Positions 61,888-64,000 of a DNA stretch of 64,000 nucleotides are shown here, piece by piece. This stretch comes from an uncultured Clostridia bacterium (GTDB taxonomy: Bacteria; Bacillota; Clostridia; Christensenellales; Borkfalkiaceae). The number at the start of each line of letters is the position of its first letter. The stretch's first letter is position 1. The notes beneath the pieces were generated by a model. That model worked only from the letters and a program-made list of their open reading frames with translations, ran no database searches and was not told the DNA's origin. A program made the translations under genes and the position numbers. The stretch is taken from positions 62,001 to 126,000 of the forward strand of contig CANQQD010000001.1 of NCBI GenBank assembly GCA_947625865.1, in the 5' to 3' direction.

Positions 61888-64000
61888 TTACGCGGTCTTT
61901 TGTGTTACGGTTATTGTATTTGTTGACGTGTCAAACGTTACGGTGTACTCGCCAGCGGTGTGGAAGCAGAGATTATCGCCCTTGGAACCGTTATCCACAA
62001 CGTTGTTCTTCGTGTAGCTGCTATACCAGTCTTTAACGCCGCCCAGAACGGAGCCGTAGCCGACCTTTATTGCAAATATGGTTCCTGCCGTAAGTTTGTT
62101 TTTCTCGATATCGCCGGCAAGCCAGCTGTAATCGGCATTTTTGGATATGTCGGTAACAGTAATGTCAACCGTCAGCACGTTGCCGTCGCCCGTAAGTTTG
62201 GGAGAGCCTTCCGCTATGGAGAAGCTTACGGCTTTGTCGTTTATAACCAGCGTGCCTACGATATAATATGCAAGCTTTTCGTATTGAACGCTGCTGTCCT
62301 CTACGTTGAACTTAACAAAGTAGTCGCCTGCGGGAAGGTTGCCGTCGCCTACGTTATATTCCTTGTTGCCGTCGTACTTATCGATGAGCTTTAAGGGCTT
62401 TGTGCCGTCAACGGTTATATATCCCGTCCACGCGTCCGTACCCGCAGCCATCTTTGTTTCATCTTCGCCGTATACAAAGTACATATCGTTGGGATTTGCA
62501 AAGGGTTCAACCGTCCAGGTGAGCTTCCATGTGTCTGCACTTGCATAGAGAACGTAATCTCCGCTCACCGCAACTTTTATGTTTCCACCGTCATTACCGG
62601 GCTCATCATATACAAGTTCGTTGCCACAGCTTGAATCTATAGCCCATGCACTGAATTTAAAATCATTCCAGCTTGTTGTTGTGCCAAGAATTTTGAATTT
62701 ATCACCCACAATCAGTCTTAAAGAAATAGTGAACATGTTTTCGGTAGGGTGAGATTCCGAATGGCTGAGCGGCGTTTTATCATTTTCAAGTTGCCATGTT
62801 ACAGTAGGATAATTCTTTAATTCTCCTAAAATGTGATAGTTGTGAGTATCTATTGCGCGCCAATGAGCGTAAACGGTCTTATCTTCGGTTACAAGCTCGT
62901 CAAAGTTTACAGGCTCGCCGTTGCTTTGAGCCGTGTACCAGCCGAGGAAGTAATATCCGTCGCGTTCGGCAGCTTCGGGAGCGACAAGACCCTTTTCGTC
63001 GATATCTACTTCCTTATCGGAGGTTGTGCCGTCGTTATAGTTAAAGGTCACCTTTGTGCCGGTGGGGATATCGGAGTTTGCAACCCAGCGGGCATAGAGC
63101 TCGGTGTTTGCGTTTACGGGTTTAGTAAAGTCAAACTTGTTTTCGCACTCCACTTCGGTATACCAGCCGTAGAAGGTGTAGTCCGCGCGCTCGGGTTCTT
63201 CGGGTGCGGTCACGGTTGTGCCCTGATTAATGGTCTTAACCTCGGGTTCTGCCGCCTCCGCGTAGTTGAGGTTGAAAGTTACCGTTACTTCGTGCACTAC
63301 TTCGGCAACGGTTATTGCCTTTGTTGCGGGGTCGAAAGTTACGGAGTATTCGCCTGCCGCATGGAAGAAGTAGTTGCCGCCGTTGTCGCCGATGCCGTAG
63401 TCAGCTTTACGTCCGCCGAGAACAGTACCGTAAGCTACCTTTATTGCAAATATGGCGTTGTCACCCTCGGAAGCAAGCCAGTCGTAGTTGTTGGTGCCGT
63501 CGACAACTTTTGAAACGTCGATTACGTTGACGGTTGCAACGTATTTGCCGTCGGACTCCGTCATGACAGGAGTGAGGTCTTTGACTATTACAAAGTTCTG
63601 GATATGTTTGTCGCCGTCAACAAATGTGCCATATACATAGTATTCGCACTTTTCATGCTTAACTTCTTTTGTTTCCGGATTGTAGGTGAAGTAATATTCG
63701 CCCGCGGTGAGGGAAATATTGTTGCCGTCGGGGGAAAGCCATGTGTCGGACTCGCCGCCGAGCTTGTTGTACAGCTTAACCGTTGCATAGTCGCGCTGAA
63801 CTTCGTCCTCAACGGCATAGTCGTCTTCCGTTATGGTGAGATAGCCCGACCAAATGCCCGTTGCAAGGTCCTCGGTGAGTTTCCATTCGTCGCCCATGTC
63901 GGTGTTCCAACCGTTCATGGAGCCGATAAAGTAGATGTCGTTTGCACCCGCTTTTATGGTTACGGAATTATCTGCGCCGTTATAGGTTATGGTGTATATG
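61888..64000 (-). CDS. Extracellular multi-module protein, probable starch-binding, partial (over 700 aa)
   Basis: The frame continues past the right edge: codons above the ATG at 63918 read IYTITYNGADNSVTIKAG, ANDIYFIGSMNGW, so that ATG is internal and the true start is outside. Seen from the edge: a module DIYFIGSMNGWN...WSGYLTI, a module beginning YYVYGTFVDGDKHIQNF, two Listeria-Bacteroides repeats (FYGWYTEVECENKFDF...YARW and FLGWYTAQSNGEPVNF...YAHW), a module with HILGELKNYPTVTW, one with MYFVYGEDETKMAAG, and a C-terminal module YYIVGTLVINDKAVSF related to the earlier one. No anchor at the C-terminus. Module style matches the lipoprotein at 44.8-46.7 kb, so starch binding is likely. Confidence 0.75.
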   Translation of the reverse strand, partial: IYTITYNGADNSVTIKAGANDIYFIGSMNGWNTDMGDEWKLTEDLATGIWSGYLTITEDDYAVEDEVQRDYATVKLYNKLGGESDTWLSPDGNNISLTAGEYYFTYNPETKEVKHEKCEYYVYGTFVDGDKHIQNFVIVKDLTPVMTESDGKYVATVNVIDVSKVVDGTNNYDWLASEGDNAIFAIKVAYGTVLGGRKADYGIGDNGGNYFFHAAGEYSVTFDPATKAITVAEVVHEVTVTFNLNYAEAAEPEVKTINQGTTVTAPEEPERADYTFYGWYTEVECENKFDFTKPVNANTELYARWVANSDIPTGTKVTFNYNDGTTSDKEVDIDEKGLVAPEAAERDGYYFLGWYTAQSNGEPVNFDELVTEDKTVYAHWRAIDTHNYHILGELKNYPTVTWQLENDKTPLSHSESHPTENMFTISLRLIVGDKFKILGTTTSWNDFKFSAWAIDSSCGNELVYDEPGNDGGNIKVAVSGDYVLYASADTWKLTWTVEPFANPNDMYFVYGEDETKMAAGTDAWTGYITVDGTKPLKLIDKYDGNKEYNVGDGNLPAGDYFVKFNVEDSSVQYEKLAYYIVGTLVINDKAVSFSIAEGSPKLTGDGNVLTVDITVTDISKNADYSWLAGDIEKNKLTAGTIFAIKVGYGSVLGGVKDWYSSYTKNNVVDNGSKGDNLCFHTAGEYTVTFDTSTNTITVTQKTA

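Overview
The window looks like a chromosomal segment of a Gram-positive, gut-type clostridium (Bacillota, Clostridia). The grounds are sigma-A style promoters and strong AGGAGG ribosome sites, lipobox lipoproteins, MsmX/MalFGE sugar importers, LacI-type regulators, BspA-like leucine-rich repeats with MBG domains on a giant surface protein, and a non-coding repeat family with an embedded DUF559 gene of the kind I associate with gut Clostridia. The genus cannot be named from the sequence alone. Almost every gene lies on the minus strand.

Left part (1-4.7 kb): a broken gene end at the left edge, an HD-domain phosphohydrolase whose 3' end appears frameshifted into a SLOG-like segment, then a 963-residue membrane protein with an acidic 15-residue repeat tract. 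Centre-left (4.7-35.1 kb): one uninterrupted 30.4-kb gene for a protein of about 10,120 residues. It has a signal peptide, BspA-type leucine-rich repeats, roughly a hundred MBG-type beta domains (my estimate from array length) and a C-terminal membrane anchor. The 963-residue protein follows 37 bases downstream, so the two are probably co-transcribed. The giant gene is preceded by a consensus promoter (TTGACA-17-TATACT) whose spacer contains nine consecutive G residues. That arrangement is typical of slip-strand, on/off phase-variable surface genes.

Middle and right (35.4-64 kb): a metallophosphatase, then a dense starch and maltodextrin region. Operon 1 (43.8 to 36.4 kb) encodes neopullulanase, binding protein, two permeases and an MsmX-type ATPase, with a divergent short LacI regulator. 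A starch-binding-type lipoprotein follows under its own promoter with two TTAAC-NN-GTTAA operators. Operon 2 (54.4 to 47.0 kb) encodes binding protein, two permeases, a secreted lipoprotein alpha-amylase and a second MsmX-type ATPase. Then come malQ, a second LacI regulator, pulA with a HAD phosphatase, and at the right edge a partial extracellular protein with Listeria-Bacteroides repeats and duplicated beta modules. Together they describe a pathway in which surface proteins bind starch, a lipoprotein amylase cuts it, two importers take up maltodextrins, and cytoplasmic neopullulanase, pullulanase and MalQ finish the job.

Two families of structured non-coding repeats fill the longer gaps at 54.4-54.9 and 60.3-61.8 kb. 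In both, conserved loops or flanks are combined with stems whose sequence differs between copies while pairing is kept. Two copies of the larger element sit directly upstream of the malE-like operon 2 and of the HAD-pulA operon. These elements and the phase-variable-type promoter are the observations I would follow up first. No tRNA, rRNA, CRISPR array or recognisable insertion sequence was seen.
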